From the NCBI GenBank assembly GCA_028383305.1, contig JAOEVD010000005.1:1-64000 (forward strand): a stretch of DNA of 64,000 bases, read 5' to 3'. Position 1 is the stretch's first letter. Each line of letters opens with the position of its first letter. Shown here in pieces: positions 37,220 through 46,062 of the stretch. The position numbers and the translations under genes were made by a program. The notes under the pieces were generated by a model. That model was not told the DNA's origin. It did no database searches and was given only the letters and a program-made list of their open reading frames with translations. Origin of the DNA: Candidatus Puniceispirillum sp. (GTDB lineage Bacteria; Pseudomonadota; Alphaproteobacteria; Puniceispirillales; Puniceispirillaceae).

Positions 37220-38485
37220 TTATGAAAACATGTCGCTGGTGATACCATCGTACCAACCGATCGATTCTTCATAGGTAGTTTTGCGAAGATCGTCACTTTC
37301 GCCGCCCTGCGATACAAATTTATCAACCACATCAATTTTTTCTGACCCGGCTTTGTAATTCGCACCAACCTTAACCCCATCATTTGTTGCAATCAGGCTC
37401 CAACAGGTATTGGCAAAACGTGGGTCGTAAACACGGCTTCCGGTCAATTCACCGCGAATTGCATTAGCGGCTACCTTGGCCTGACTATTTGCCGAAAATC
37501 CCGATTTTGGCATTGATGACGCAACTGATGCATCACCAAGCACGTGGATGTTTGGATCAGCCTTTGACGCCATTGTTGCCGGAATGATTGGCGCCCAATC
37601 GCCGTCCGTAACACCTGCCGCCATCGCAATTGACCCTGCGCGCTGTGCTGGTACTACACACGCGGCGTCAGCTTTAAACGTATCAAGATCGGTAACAATC
37701 TCCATAGTTTCATGATTAACCGACCGAATACCTCCATGAGCATCTGGGCCAAGCCATTCGATCATTCCAGGATAATGCTTTTCCCAACCAGCCATGAAAA
37801 GTCCCATTTTTGAGAATTTCGCCTTAGGATCTAGGACAATGATCTTGGCGGTTGAATTGCGCTCTCTCAGTAAGTGAGCAATCATAGAAACGCGCTCATA
37901 TGGCCCTGGCGGACACCGATACGGGTTTGGCGGCGGCACCATAACAAAAGTGCCACCTTTTTTCATATTAAGAACTTGATTGCGAATTTGTTGAGCCTGC
38001 GTTCCAGATGTCCAGCCATGTGGCATTCGTCCTTGAGCCTGCGGCGAATAGCCCGCAATACTATCATATTTCAGTGCGATCCCGGGTGAAAGGACAAGCT
38101 TGTCATATGATAATTTGCCGCCTGATGCCAACGTGACTGATCTGGCAGCAGCGTCCACTGATGACGCCCATTCATGCACAACATTAATACGATTGTTTAC
38201 AGCTAACCCATAATAATTATGGCCAATTGACCCGTATTTGCGGAAGCCCCCAATATAGAGGTTTGAGAAAAAACAAGTGTAATAGCGCTTTGATGCTTCA
38301 ACCAAAGTGACATCAAGAGCCCCTTTCGAGTCCTTTGCAAGATACCGTGCTGCAGTTGCGCCACCAGCGCCACCACCAATCACAACAACTTTCGGAACTG
38401 CGCCAAAAGCCAATGACGGCATTGCGAGACCAAGAGCCGATGCCCCAAACAGGCCACCAAAGCCGCGCCGTGAAATTGACGTCAT
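37220..38485 (-). CDS. fccB: Flavocytochrome c sulfide dehydrogenase, flavoprotein subunit
   Basis: 421 residues. ATG at 38485 with GGGGAGG upstream opens a Tat signal (SRRGFGGLFGASALGLA), so a folded FAD protein is sent to the periplasm. FAD motif GGGAGGATAA near 37-46. Redox cysteines C191 (YRCPPGPYERV) and C361 (NTCWSLIA) are where FCSD has its active disulfide; removing a signal of about 30 residues puts the first near position 161, as in the Allochromatium enzyme. It oxidises sulfide to sulfur or polysulfide and passes electrons to the cytochrome at 38651. SoxF is an equivalent name. The cytochrome gene is upstream on the same strand. Confidence 0.9.
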   Translation of the reverse strand: MTSISRRGFGGLFGASALGLAMPSLAFGAVPKVVVIGGGAGGATAARYLAKDSKGALDVTLVEASKRYYTCFFSNLYIGGFRKYGSIGHNYYGLAVNNRINVVHEWASSVDAAARSVTLASGGKLSYDKLVLSPGIALKYDSIAGYSPQAQGRMPHGWTSGTQAQQIRNQVLNMKKGGTFVMVPPPNPYRCPPGPYERVSMIAHLLRERNSTAKIIVLDPKAKFSKMGLFMAGWEKHYPGMIEWLGPDAHGGIRSVNHETMEIVTDLDTFKADAACVVPAQRAGSIAMAAGVTDGDWAPIIPATMASKADPNIHVLGDASVASSMPKSGFSANSQAKVAANAIRGELTGSRVYDPRFANTCWSLIATNDGVKVGANYKAGSEKIDVVDKFVSQGGESDDLRKTTYEESIGWYDGITSDMFS

Positions 38486-38650
38486 GAAAACCTCCCCTTT
38501 TAACCATTCATTTGTAATTTTGCGTGAAGGCATGGCTAAAAAGCGACCACACCCTTCTTCTTTACATAGAGAAAACCATTTAAATTAAAAAATTACAACT
38601 AAAACCTTACATATTTTGTATCCGGCGCAAGATCTGCACCAGAATGAGTA

Positions 38651-39010
38651 TTATTCGGGCAGCGATGAAAAATAGGCCGCAAGCGATAAAATTTGTTCAT
38701 TATCAAGCCTGCCAGCTACCATCTGCATGACCTTATTATCCAGCTCTTTACTGCGATAGGCCTTCATGATGGTCACGAATGTTTCGGCCTCGATACCATT
38801 AATCTGCGGAATGCCCGTCCCTGATTTTCGGTGACAGGTCACACATTCACCTGCCAAATATTCACCATAACCGATATCGGCTTTGGCAATTTTATTGGCA
38901 AGGTCAGCTTGTGCCACAGCATTTGAAATGACACCAAACATCATGGCAATCGCCAAGACCCGAAGCCTGACCAGCCTCGCGATATGCGGTCGCAAATTGA
39001 TTTTTCCCAT
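38651..39010 (-). CDS. Monohaem cytochrome c, partner of sulfide dehydrogenase
   Basis: 119 residues. N-terminal hydrophobic signal (RVLAIAMMFGVISNAVAQA), then one haem site CVTCH at 56-60 and a C-terminal MVAGRLDNEQILSLAAYFSSL, where a Met can be the sixth ligand. The ATG at 39010 is preferred over a TTG two codons earlier. It lies 165 bp upstream of fccB, same strand, and is probably the FccA/SoxE-type electron acceptor. FccA is often dihaem; only one site is present here. Confidence 0.85.
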   Translation of the reverse strand: MGKINLRPHIARLVRLRVLAIAMMFGVISNAVAQADLANKIAKADIGYGEYLAGECVTCHRKSGTGIPQINGIEAETFVTIMKAYRSKELDNKVMQMVAGRLDNEQILSLAAYFSSLPE

Positions 39011-39305
39011 CGTCAAAACCTATAAAATAGAAATTTAATGTATGGATTTAACTATATAAATCGAAACGTGGCAAGCAACCACCACAATTTGACGAAACGG
39101 TTTTACCGATCTTTAAGCCTAGATATTGAGAAATGAGCAAAATTAAGCAATAGTGAGCCTTGTGTCACGCATTACGCATTGTCGATTTTCAACCCATCGG
39201 TCAAAACCCCAGAATGTGGATTGTGCGGCAAAAATACTTGGTACAGGCCGCACCGCCAAACCAAAACGTCGCCGTGATAGGGGCATTGTCAAAAAGGAAA
39301 ATCAG

Positions 39306-39521
39306 GTGGCAAAATCAAAACCCGATGATACTGAATCCATTGTCCGTAAATTTCAAAGAATTCACGGTGGCACCTTTGATTATTCGAAGGTTGATTATTT
39401 CAACCATACAACCAAAGTCATTATCATCTGCCGCCGCCACGGGCCGTTTGAACAGCAGCCCCGCCTTCACCTTCGTGGCAGTACGGGTTGCCGCCAATGT
39501 ATTGCCGAACGCGGGAAATAG
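39306..39521 (+). CDS. Small DUF723-like zinc-ribbon protein
   Basis: 71 residues from a GTG with AAGGAAA at proper distance. Pattern: FQRIHGGTFDYSKVDYFNHT, KVIIICRRHGPFEQQP, GSTGCRQC; this is the repeat found in DUF723 and in homing-endonuclease-associated proteins, with two cysteine-containing turns (IC..HG and C..C) likely binding zinc. Normally such repeats occur in tandem; only one is present. A longer frame upstream to 39153 is possible but low in quality. Role unknown, maybe DNA binding. Confidence 0.65.
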   Translation: MAKSKPDDTESIVRKFQRIHGGTFDYSKVDYFNHTTKVIIICRRHGPFEQQPRLHLRGSTGCRQCIAERGK

Positions 39522-39659
39522 ACTGCGCGCCAAAGACATAATTTCCAACTGTGATCATCAATTGCAAATCTGACCGAACCGGTGAATAATTTTAACTTGC
39601 GGCCGGATTGATGATGGTCGCCATTTTACCCCAATGAAGGTCTGTTAGCCCAATGCGGC

Positions 39660-40367
39660 TTAATGAATGTCCTTCATTTGCCCCATTGCGGTTTTTAGTT
39701 TGGCAATTGTGAAATCGGCCGATTTTGCCGCCTCAAGGATGACCTTCTCGCGCCGGCTTATCAAATCCACCACGGCAGTTATCTGTTTGACCGCAGCAGG
39801 CGGAATAAGGACAGCGCCATGCTGGTCAGCATGGATGATATCATTTGTCTTGGCGGTTAACCCAAAAACCGTAACCTGACAATCAATATCGACAAGATGC
39901 ACAAACGCATGGCTTGGCCCAACCTTGCCACCAATCAGATTAAACCCGCGGGCGCTATCCGGCACATCACGAAATGACCCGTTGGTAACAGCTCCTAAAA
40001 CACCAAGCCCTTTATGGATATTAGTTTGCACCTCCCCCCAAAAGGCACCAACCCCGGGCTGGGGATCAATATCTTGAATAACAACAATGGTCGGTGCTGG
40101 CGCGGCCGCAACATATTCATAATAGGCAGCGCGTTTTGCCACCATCTGTTCGCTGGTTTCGGGCGATGGCGCGGCGGCGCGAATGGTTGCCGTGCGGGCA
40201 AACCCACAAATTGGCGGCAGTGCCGGATCAAGACTGAAAAGATGCGTGGTGGTAAAACCATATCCGCGCCGCTCGGGAATGATTTCTTCAAGCGCGTTGC
40301 AAATGGTGGGGGTATCCCACTTGGTTAAAAGCGCAAGATCATCTGACGTGACATTGATATCCATCAT
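39660..40367 (-). CDS. RraA-family protein (HMG aldolase-like)
   Basis: 235 residues. Contains GVGAFWGEVQTNIHKGLGVLGAVTNGSFRDV and a late VFGLTAKTNDIIHADQHGAVLIPP, hallmarks of RraA/HMG-aldolase proteins. Such proteins are metal-dependent 4-hydroxy-4-methyl-2-oxoglutarate or oxaloacetate aldolases or decarboxylases, or inhibitors of RNase E; the long form here fits aldolases. AAGGG precedes the ATG. No pathway partner is adjacent. Confidence 0.87.
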   Translation of the reverse strand: MMDINVTSDDLALLTKWDTPTICNALEEIIPERRGYGFTTTHLFSLDPALPPICGFARTATIRAAAPSPETSEQMVAKRAAYYEYVAAAPAPTIVVIQDIDPQPGVGAFWGEVQTNIHKGLGVLGAVTNGSFRDVPDSARGFNLIGGKVGPSHAFVHLVDIDCQVTVFGLTAKTNDIIHADQHGAVLIPPAAVKQITAVVDLISRREKVILEAAKSADFTIAKLKTAMGQMKDIH

Positions 40368-40456
40368 TTTTCCCTTTTCACAAACTGATCGGTAAACTTA
40401 GCCAGATATCATAGCGAGTGATTTTCAAAATTGGGTTTTTAAAAGATGGTTCAACA

Positions 40457-40494
40457 TAAAAAACCGCACCAGCCAAATCTGGCAGGTACGGGTT
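40457..40494 (-). terminator. Terminator-like hairpin after the 60-residue gene
   Basis: On the minus strand an interrupted stem, with ACCCG/CGGT and CCAG/CTGG arms, is followed by TTTTTTA. It lies about 90 bp past the stop of the gene at 40581. Confidence 0.6.
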
Positions 40495-40580
40495 CTTCAA
40501 AAGCGCGTTGCGCCCCAATCAAGATTGCCGCAATCATGTAAAATGATGCTTGGTCTTATCCTTGCAAATCAGCAATCGAT

Positions 40581-40763
40581 TTACAGGGTTTCAATAATCC
40601 GCTTTGCTTCTTCATAATCGCCTGACATGGCAGCATTAGACGCTTTCGTCGCAACGCGCGCAGCAGCAAAGAAATCGGCAATAAAGACAAAGCTAAGCAT
40701 GATACCGGCTTCAATTGATTCGCAAAAACGGCAGGTTGTTTGATAGACAGTGGTTACTGACAT
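40581..40763 (-). CDS. Small hypothetical protein with one membrane-like segment
   Basis: 60 residues from an ATG with TTTGGAG 7 bp upstream. Sequence starts MSVTTVYQTTCRFCESIEAG, then a hydrophobic stretch LSFVFIADFFAAA and a charged C-terminus DYEEAKRIIETL. CxxC at 11-14. I do not recognise the family. The longer frame to 40967 has poor composition and was dropped. A terminator follows, which supports a real transcription unit. Confidence 0.6.
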   Translation of the reverse strand: MSVTTVYQTTCRFCESIEAGIMLSFVFIADFFAAARVATKASNAAMSGDYEEAKRIIETL

Positions 40764-41114
40764 TACGTTCTCCAAAGGCCTTTGACTCGCCCATGACAAT
40801 CTCACGAAAGGACAAGCCCTTTCGACGAATATCAATGCTCCCAAAGACCAGTTATTGTTGAATGTTTTTAAAATGAGTCTGGCTGGTACCGGCTCCTGCA
40901 GAATAGATGGGCGCGAATTTGGCAAATGTGAAGAGGGTTTAGCCGCGATGTTTTGGCGCACCTTCAAAAGCGGCTTTACCGCCTGATGGTTGCTGCCTTA
41001 ATATCGTGATAGGGATTGCCGCCAGCCCATGCTATAAAATAAGACTTGCGGGAAGGCATGGCCGCCCGATGCATGGCATGACGTCTGCCAGATATCAAAT
41101 TGAGGATGGTGCCA
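40764..41114. other. Gene-free interval
   Basis: 351 bp between a leftward and a rightward small gene. It should hold promoters for both; I could not identify boxes or a conserved structure. Confidence 0.5.
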
Positions 41115-41345
41115 ATGTTTGGCAAGCTGATTATTTTCGCCATTCTTGGCGTTTCGCTTTATGCGCTTTTCATTCGGCTGAAAACACGCCTAACGGGCGC
41201 GCCGCTACCAGCGCCACAAAAAATTGATAAGGGCGGGAAAAAAAGCTGGCTCGGCGATGATGTTCGCATTAGTAAAATCCAAATCATCATTAGCGTGCTA
41301 GCCGCCCTATATCTTATCTGGGCGATCATCACGCTGTACCGCTAG
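41115..41345 (+). CDS. Small membrane protein, two helices
   Basis: 76 residues. An N-terminal helix (FGKLIIFAILGVSLYALFI), a basic polar loop (KIDKGGKKSWLGDDV), and a C-terminal helix (IIISVLAALYLIWAIITLYR). GAGG lies 9 bp before the ATG at 41115. It is followed after 48 bp by the TIGR02444 gene on the same strand. Function unknown; resembles short uncharacterised alphaproteobacterial membrane proteins. Confidence 0.72.
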   Translation: MFGKLIIFAILGVSLYALFIRLKTRLTGAPLPAPQKIDKGGKKSWLGDDVRISKIQIIISVLAALYLIWAIITLYR

Positions 41346-41393
41346 CATTAAAATCAGCATTCTAAGCAACGACAAAAACTAGATAGGCGAGTG

Positions 41394-41936
41394 ATGACAG
41401 AAAACAAGCTTTGGTCATTTGCACTGACAATCTACCAGCGTGATGCTGTTGCCCCTGCTTGTCTTGATCTTCAAGAACAATGCCAGATTGATGTTCCCTT
41501 GATGCTATGCGCGGTTTATGCCTGCCTTCAAGGCAAAGCCATATCGAATGAAGATTTGACGCAGCTTCACAATCTTGCCAGCCCGTGGCAAAGCGATATT
41601 GTGCAATCGCTTCGCCGCATTCGCACCAAATTGAAAACCGGCCCAAGCCCAGCACCAAATGCAGTGACTGAAGATCTTCGGGGCAAGGTCAAAGCAGCCG
41701 AGTTGGCCGCCGAAAAAATCCAGCTTGAAATGATGCAGGCATGGGTCAGTCATCTTGCCGCCATTGATCGGCGTGATGACTTGCCAATATTACCAGCTAT
41801 AATTGAGATCATAACCCGCGTCGCGGCTACCAGCAGCAAGGCCAAGATTACCCAGATTCAGCATGATCATATTCGCATTATTGCCACCGCCGCATGCCAG
41901 ATCAAGGATCACAAAGCCGAAATCATTCGGCCTTAA
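41394..41936 (+). CDS. TIGR02444/DUF2390-family protein
   Basis: 180 residues, mainly helical. N-terminus LWSFALTIYQRDAVAPACLDLQEQCQIDVPLMLCAVYACL fits the family (uncharacterised, cytoplasmic). A GTG one codon before the ATG is possible. Last bases overlap the end of ubiX by 4 bp, convergent. Role unknown. Confidence 0.82.
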   Translation: MTENKLWSFALTIYQRDAVAPACLDLQEQCQIDVPLMLCAVYACLQGKAISNEDLTQLHNLASPWQSDIVQSLRRIRTKLKTGPSPAPNAVTEDLRGKVKAAELAAEKIQLEMMQAWVSHLAAIDRRDDLPILPAIIEIITRVAATSSKAKITQIQHDHIRIIATAACQIKDHKAEIIRP

Positions 41937-42505
41937 TCAACGCCTGATCCGGTCCAGCGTTTGACCGTTGGCAATTGGATATCAAGAAGATCAAGCGCGC
42001 GCCCAACGCTTTGATTTACAACATCATCCAGCGTTTGCGGCCGGGCATAAAATCCGGGAACAGGTGGCATGATGAAGGCGCCGCTTTGGGTAGCTTGATC
42101 CATCAGCCTGATATGGCCTGCATGAAACGGCGTTTCACGAAGCATCAGAACAACCCGGCGGCGCTCTTTCAGGCACACATCAGCTGCCCGCGCGGTCAGC
42201 TCTTCATTAAAACAATTGGCAATCGCGCTTAGCGTTTTAATCGAACAGGGCGCGACAAGCATGCCATTGGTATGAAACGACCCTGATGAAATGGCCGCGC
42301 CAATATCCTTGTGATTATAGAGATGATCGGCAAGAGCCTTGATCTGATCAGGCTCATAATCGACTTCGGCAAGCGCGGTGCGAAATGCCGATGGGGTAAT
42401 GATGGCATGGGTTTCAACATCATCAACCGCGCGCAGCAATTCCAACGCCCGAATTCCGTAAATAACCCCAGATGCGCCCGTAATGGCAATGATCACACGC
42501 CGCAT
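41933..42505 (-). CDS. ubiX: Flavin prenyltransferase UbiX
   Basis: 190 residues. Motifs ITGASGVIYGIRALELL, SGSFHTNGMLVAPCSIKTLSAIA, LMLRETPFHAGHIRLM and a C-terminal PPVPGFYARPQTLDDVVNQSVGRALDLL. UbiX makes prenylated FMN, the cofactor of UbiD decarboxylases used in ubiquinone and aromatic-acid metabolism. GGTGAAAAA is before the ATG. No ubiD is in the window. Confidence 0.95.
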   Translation of the reverse strand: MRRVIIAITGASGVIYGIRALELLRAVDDVETHAIITPSAFRTALAEVDYEPDQIKALADHLYNHKDIGAAISSGSFHTNGMLVAPCSIKTLSAIANCFNEELTARAADVCLKERRRVVLMLRETPFHAGHIRLMDQATQSGAFIMPPVPGFYARPQTLDDVVNQSVGRALDLLDIQLPTVKRWTGSGVD

Positions 42506-42784
42506 TTTTTCACCCTTATTTTCAAAAAACTCATCTGGTGGTGGGTGCCATTTTTCTTTTTGTCAGCCACTTGAAAAACCAATCAACAGTTGTGCGCCTG
42601 GCAATTAACAGTGCCAGTGATCGCGCCAGACTGTCAATCTTTGACACGCCTTGGCGGCTGCGTTAGGGCTGCATGGGGGTTTCACCGCCAATCATCAAGC
42701 CCCGATGGTTTGGGCATTTACCGCGCCGGATCAGCCTGTTAATTCCCTTTGATTTTCACCTTCGGTAGGACTAGCTTGGCAGGC

Positions 42785-43741
42785 ATGACACTTAACACCC
42801 CTTCTTCTGGCATGGTTATAAACTGGCTGATCCTGATCACGCTGGGCGTTATCTGGGGGGCTAGCTTTCTTGGTGTTGAACTTGCCCTTACCGGATTTGG
42901 TCCTATAACGCTTGCCGCGGGGCGCGTGTCAGCGGCAGCATTAATTCTGCTTGTGATCGCGCTTGTCTGTGGCGATGGTTTGCCGCGGTTTCAAACAGCA
43001 ACCGACCGGCGCATCTGGTTTCATTGCCTTGGTATGGCGCTATTCACAAATGCCATTCCCTTTTGCCTGCTATCATGGGGTCAGCAGGTTGTCACTTCTG
43101 GCTTTGCCGGTATTAGCATGGCGGTGGTGCCACTGTTTGTTTTGCCGCTAAGTCATTTTCTGGTTCCGGGAGAATTGATGAGCCGGATCAAAATCATTGG
43201 ATTTCTGTTTGGCTTTGCCGGCGTTGGACTGCTTATTGGTGGTGATAAGATTTTGGTCAATACCGCGCCATCGCCCTTGATGTTTACCGCCCAGCTTGCC
43301 TGTATCACCGCCAGTAGCTGTTACGCCATTGGCAGCATTATCACACGGCTTTGCCCACCGGTTAGCGCGCTATCTTTTGCCGCGGCTGGATTGACGCTTG
43401 GCGGCATTATCCTGATCCCTGTCGCGCTTTTGATCGAAGGGGTGCCAAATGCCTCCTTTGGCACTGCCTTTGCCGGTCTTGCCTACCTGGCAGTATTCCC
43501 AACGGCGATTGCCACTATTTTGCTAACCATTCTGGTTCGGCGCGCGGGGCCACCATTTTTATCATTGGTCAATTATCAGGTGCCGGTCTGGGCGGTGGTC
43601 ATTGGCGCGGTTGTCCTAGATGAGGCCTTGCCGGGTCATTTCCTGATGGCTCTGGCCGTCATCCTGACCGGATTATTCATCGCGCAATTGGGGCGTCGCC
43701 GCGTCATCGCTGAGAGCATTCCAAAGCCGCCAGCAGGCTAG
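42785..43741 (+). CDS. EamA-family (DMT) transporter
   Basis: 318 residues, ten predicted helices. LGVIWGASFLGVELALTGFGPITLAAGRVSAAA and LSWGQQVVTSGFAGISMAVVPLF are typical for the first repeat. ATG at 42785 chosen; another in-frame ATG at 42749 has no better site. Exporter of amino acids or related metabolites; substrate unknown. Convergent with aapP, about 64 bp apart. Confidence 0.9.
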   Translation: MTLNTPSSGMVINWLILITLGVIWGASFLGVELALTGFGPITLAAGRVSAAALILLVIALVCGDGLPRFQTATDRRIWFHCLGMALFTNAIPFCLLSWGQQVVTSGFAGISMAVVPLFVLPLSHFLVPGELMSRIKIIGFLFGFAGVGLLIGGDKILVNTAPSPLMFTAQLACITASSCYAIGSIITRLCPPVSALSFAAAGLTLGGIILIPVALLIEGVPNASFGTAFAGLAYLAVFPTAIATILLTILVRRAGPPFLSLVNYQVPVWAVVIGAVVLDEALPGHFLMALAVILTGLFIAQLGRRRVIAESIPKPPAG

Positions 43742-43805
43742 ACGCAAAAAACCAGATTGAAGCCATGCCCGATTTAATCTTTGACTATCGCTATCTATAA
43801 CCGGT

Positions 43806-44582
43806 TTAGTGGCCAAGAATCTGACTTAGAAACAGCTTTGTCCGGTCAGATTTGGGGTTATTGAAAAACGCTTCGGGCTCGTTCTGTTCAACGATTTGGC
43901 CTTCATCCATGAAAATTACACGGTCAGCCACCCGACGGGCAAAGCCCATTTCATGGGTCACACAAATCATCGTCATGCCATCATCAGCCAGTTCAACCAT
44001 TGTATCCAGAACCTCCTTGATCATTTCTGGATCAAGGGCTGAGGTCGGCTCGTCAAACAACATCAATTGTGGCTGCATACACAAGGCACGGGCAATCGCC
44101 ACACGCTGCTGCTGGCCACCTGAGAGCTGGCCTGGATATTTGCTGGCCTGCTCGGGAATTTTCACCCGTGTCAGAAAATGCATGGCAATTTCCTCAGCTT
44201 CGGCACGCGGAGTTTTGCGAACCCAGATTGGCGCCAACATACAATTTTCCAGAATCGACAGATGTGGAAACAAATTGAAATGCTGAAACACCATACCAAC
44301 TTCACGGCGAATTTCATCGATGTTTTTCACATCATTATTTAATTCAATTCCATGAACAAAAATGTCGCCATCCTGATGTTTTTCAAGCCGATTCAAACAG
44401 CGGATCAAAGTTGATTTACCCGAACCTGATGGCCCACAAACAACGATACGTTCACCTTTATCAACACTGAGGTTGATGTCACGAAGAACATGAAACTGCC
44501 CAAACCATTTATTCACATTACGCATTGAGACAATCGTTTTTTGATCTACAGATTGCTCAGCTGTGTTTTGTGGCTGTGCCAT
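43806..44582 (-). CDS. aapP: General L-amino acid ABC transporter ATP-binding protein AapP
   Basis: 258 residues. Polar-amino-acid ATPase: [81 protein letters not shown]. Last gene of aapJQMP. Transports a broad set of L-amino acids in Rhizobium-type systems. Confidence 0.95.
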   Translation of the reverse strand: MAQPQNTAEQSVDQKTIVSMRNVNKWFGQFHVLRDINLSVDKGERIVVCGPSGSGKSTLIRCLNRLEKHQDGDIFVHGIELNNDVKNIDEIRREVGMVFQHFNLFPHLSILENCMLAPIWVRKTPRAEAEEIAMHFLTRVKIPEQASKYPGQLSGGQQQRVAIARALCMQPQLMLFDEPTSALDPEMIKEVLDTMVELADDGMTMICVTHEMGFARRVADRVIFMDEGQIVEQNEPEAFFNNPKSDRTKLFLSQILGH

Positions 44583-44609
44583 GCCTTACTCCCTCTTAAC
44601 TCTAAACAA

Positions 44610-46061
44610 CTACGATTTATGACTACGGTTTAGTTTTCGTTCCATAAACATCGAATAACGTGACATACCAAAACAGAAGACAAAGAAAATAACTGCCACA
44701 ACAAGATAACCAGTCAACCCCTGAACTGGTGTTGACCATGCAGCATCTGCAAGAGTTGATTGTGCGGCTCCCAATAAATCAAAAATTCCAACAATACTTA
44801 CAAGAGCCGTATCCTTAAAAAGACCAATAAATGTGTTAACAATGCCCGGAATCACATGCGTCAAAGCTTGAGGCAAAATGATTAACCTCATTGATTGCCA
44901 ATAGGAAAGACCTACAGCATCAGCCCCTTCATATTGCCCCTTGTCAATAGCCTGCAATCCACCTCTCACAACCTCTGCCATGTAAGCTGCCGAAAAGAGC
45001 GTTACCCCAATCAGCGCCCGCAATAACATGTCAAAGTTCACACCTTCTGGCATAAATAAGGGTAGCATCACAGATGCCATGAAAAGCACTGTAATCAACG
45101 GCACACCACGCCAAAACTCAATAAAAACAGTGCAAAGAAAGCGTGCCACTGGCATTTCAGAGCGTCGTCCCAAAGCCAGCAAAATACCGAGAGGCAAGGA
45201 GGCCACTATACCGGTGATGGCGACAACAAGTGTAATTAGCAAACCACCCCAATCACGCGTGTCAATAGCTTCAAGGTCAAAGTCAATTGCAAATACCGCC
45301 AAGACAGCGGCAAAAAGGATTACCAGCCATCCACAAACACCGGCAACCAGAGCAAGATCACCAAACGCTCCAGATACATAACCCGCCTTTCCAAGGCGCC
45401 CAATCGTTATCAAAGCAAGACCCAAAATCGTGGCACCACCAATTGTGCCCGTTGAGATGGAGAACGCCCCTCCAGTCAGCAGAACTGTTGCCATGACAGG
45501 GTAGACAGTCAACAACAAAATCCCAACAATTTTACGGTAGGGCAACCGCTCAATCATAACCCAAGCAAGCATAAAACCGCCCAAAGCATAAGTCAGATTA
45601 ACTCGCCACAAGTCATCACTTGGGTAGGCACCGTAAAAAATAAATTTGGCTTTAGCCTCAATGAAGGGCCAGCAGGCAGCATGCCAACCATTAGGTAGAG
45701 CGCCGCCTTGTTCAACAGTCCAGCAAGCTTGTCGTTTCAACCCCTCCGGGTCAGACCAAACAGCAGAAAATATTGCAAAATCCAGCAAACCCGATATTTG
45801 GGTTATGAGAAAATACAAAATAAACAAAGTTGAAGCAGCAACAAAAACTGATTTCAAAGTAGCCGAAACGGAGCCAAAATCAGACATGCTGGCAAAGATA
45901 TTTTTATAAAGCCACCCGGTTACCCCAACCTCAGATGGAGGTGGAGGCAATAGCGGCGCATCTTCAATGCGCACATATCCTGCCTGGGTATCGATATCAG
46001 AAGGGATGGCTTTTTTCATTGTTGTTTTTTTGGGCGCTGCTTTGATTACTTTTCTGGTCAT
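44610..46061 (-). CDS. aapM: General L-amino acid ABC transporter permease AapM
   Basis: 483 residues. Long N-terminal part with basic lead and extra helices typical of AapM, then the permease core with EFWRGVPLITVLFMASVMLPLF and GGLQAIDKGQYEGADAVGLSYWQSMRLIILPQAL (EAA loop). Starts one base after the aapQ stop. Partners AapQ in the inner membrane. Confidence 0.95.
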   Translation of the reverse strand: MTRKVIKAAPKKTTMKKAIPSDIDTQAGYVRIEDAPLLPPPPSEVGVTGWLYKNIFASMSDFGSVSATLKSVFVAASTLFILYFLITQISGLLDFAIFSAVWSDPEGLKRQACWTVEQGGALPNGWHAACWPFIEAKAKFIFYGAYPSDDLWRVNLTYALGGFMLAWVMIERLPYRKIVGILLLTVYPVMATVLLTGGAFSISTGTIGGATILGLALITIGRLGKAGYVSGAFGDLALVAGVCGWLVILFAAVLAVFAIDFDLEAIDTRDWGGLLITLVVAITGIVASLPLGILLALGRRSEMPVARFLCTVFIEFWRGVPLITVLFMASVMLPLFMPEGVNFDMLLRALIGVTLFSAAYMAEVVRGGLQAIDKGQYEGADAVGLSYWQSMRLIILPQALTHVIPGIVNTFIGLFKDTALVSIVGIFDLLGAAQSTLADAAWSTPVQGLTGYLVVAVIFFVFCFGMSRYSMFMERKLNRSHKS

Positions 46062-46062
46062 T

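Noticed and set aside
42506-42784. tRNA-like or hairpin structure in the ubiX-EamA gap
   Set aside because: Several short GC repeats are present, but no cloverleaf, T-loop sequence or terminator could be drawn.
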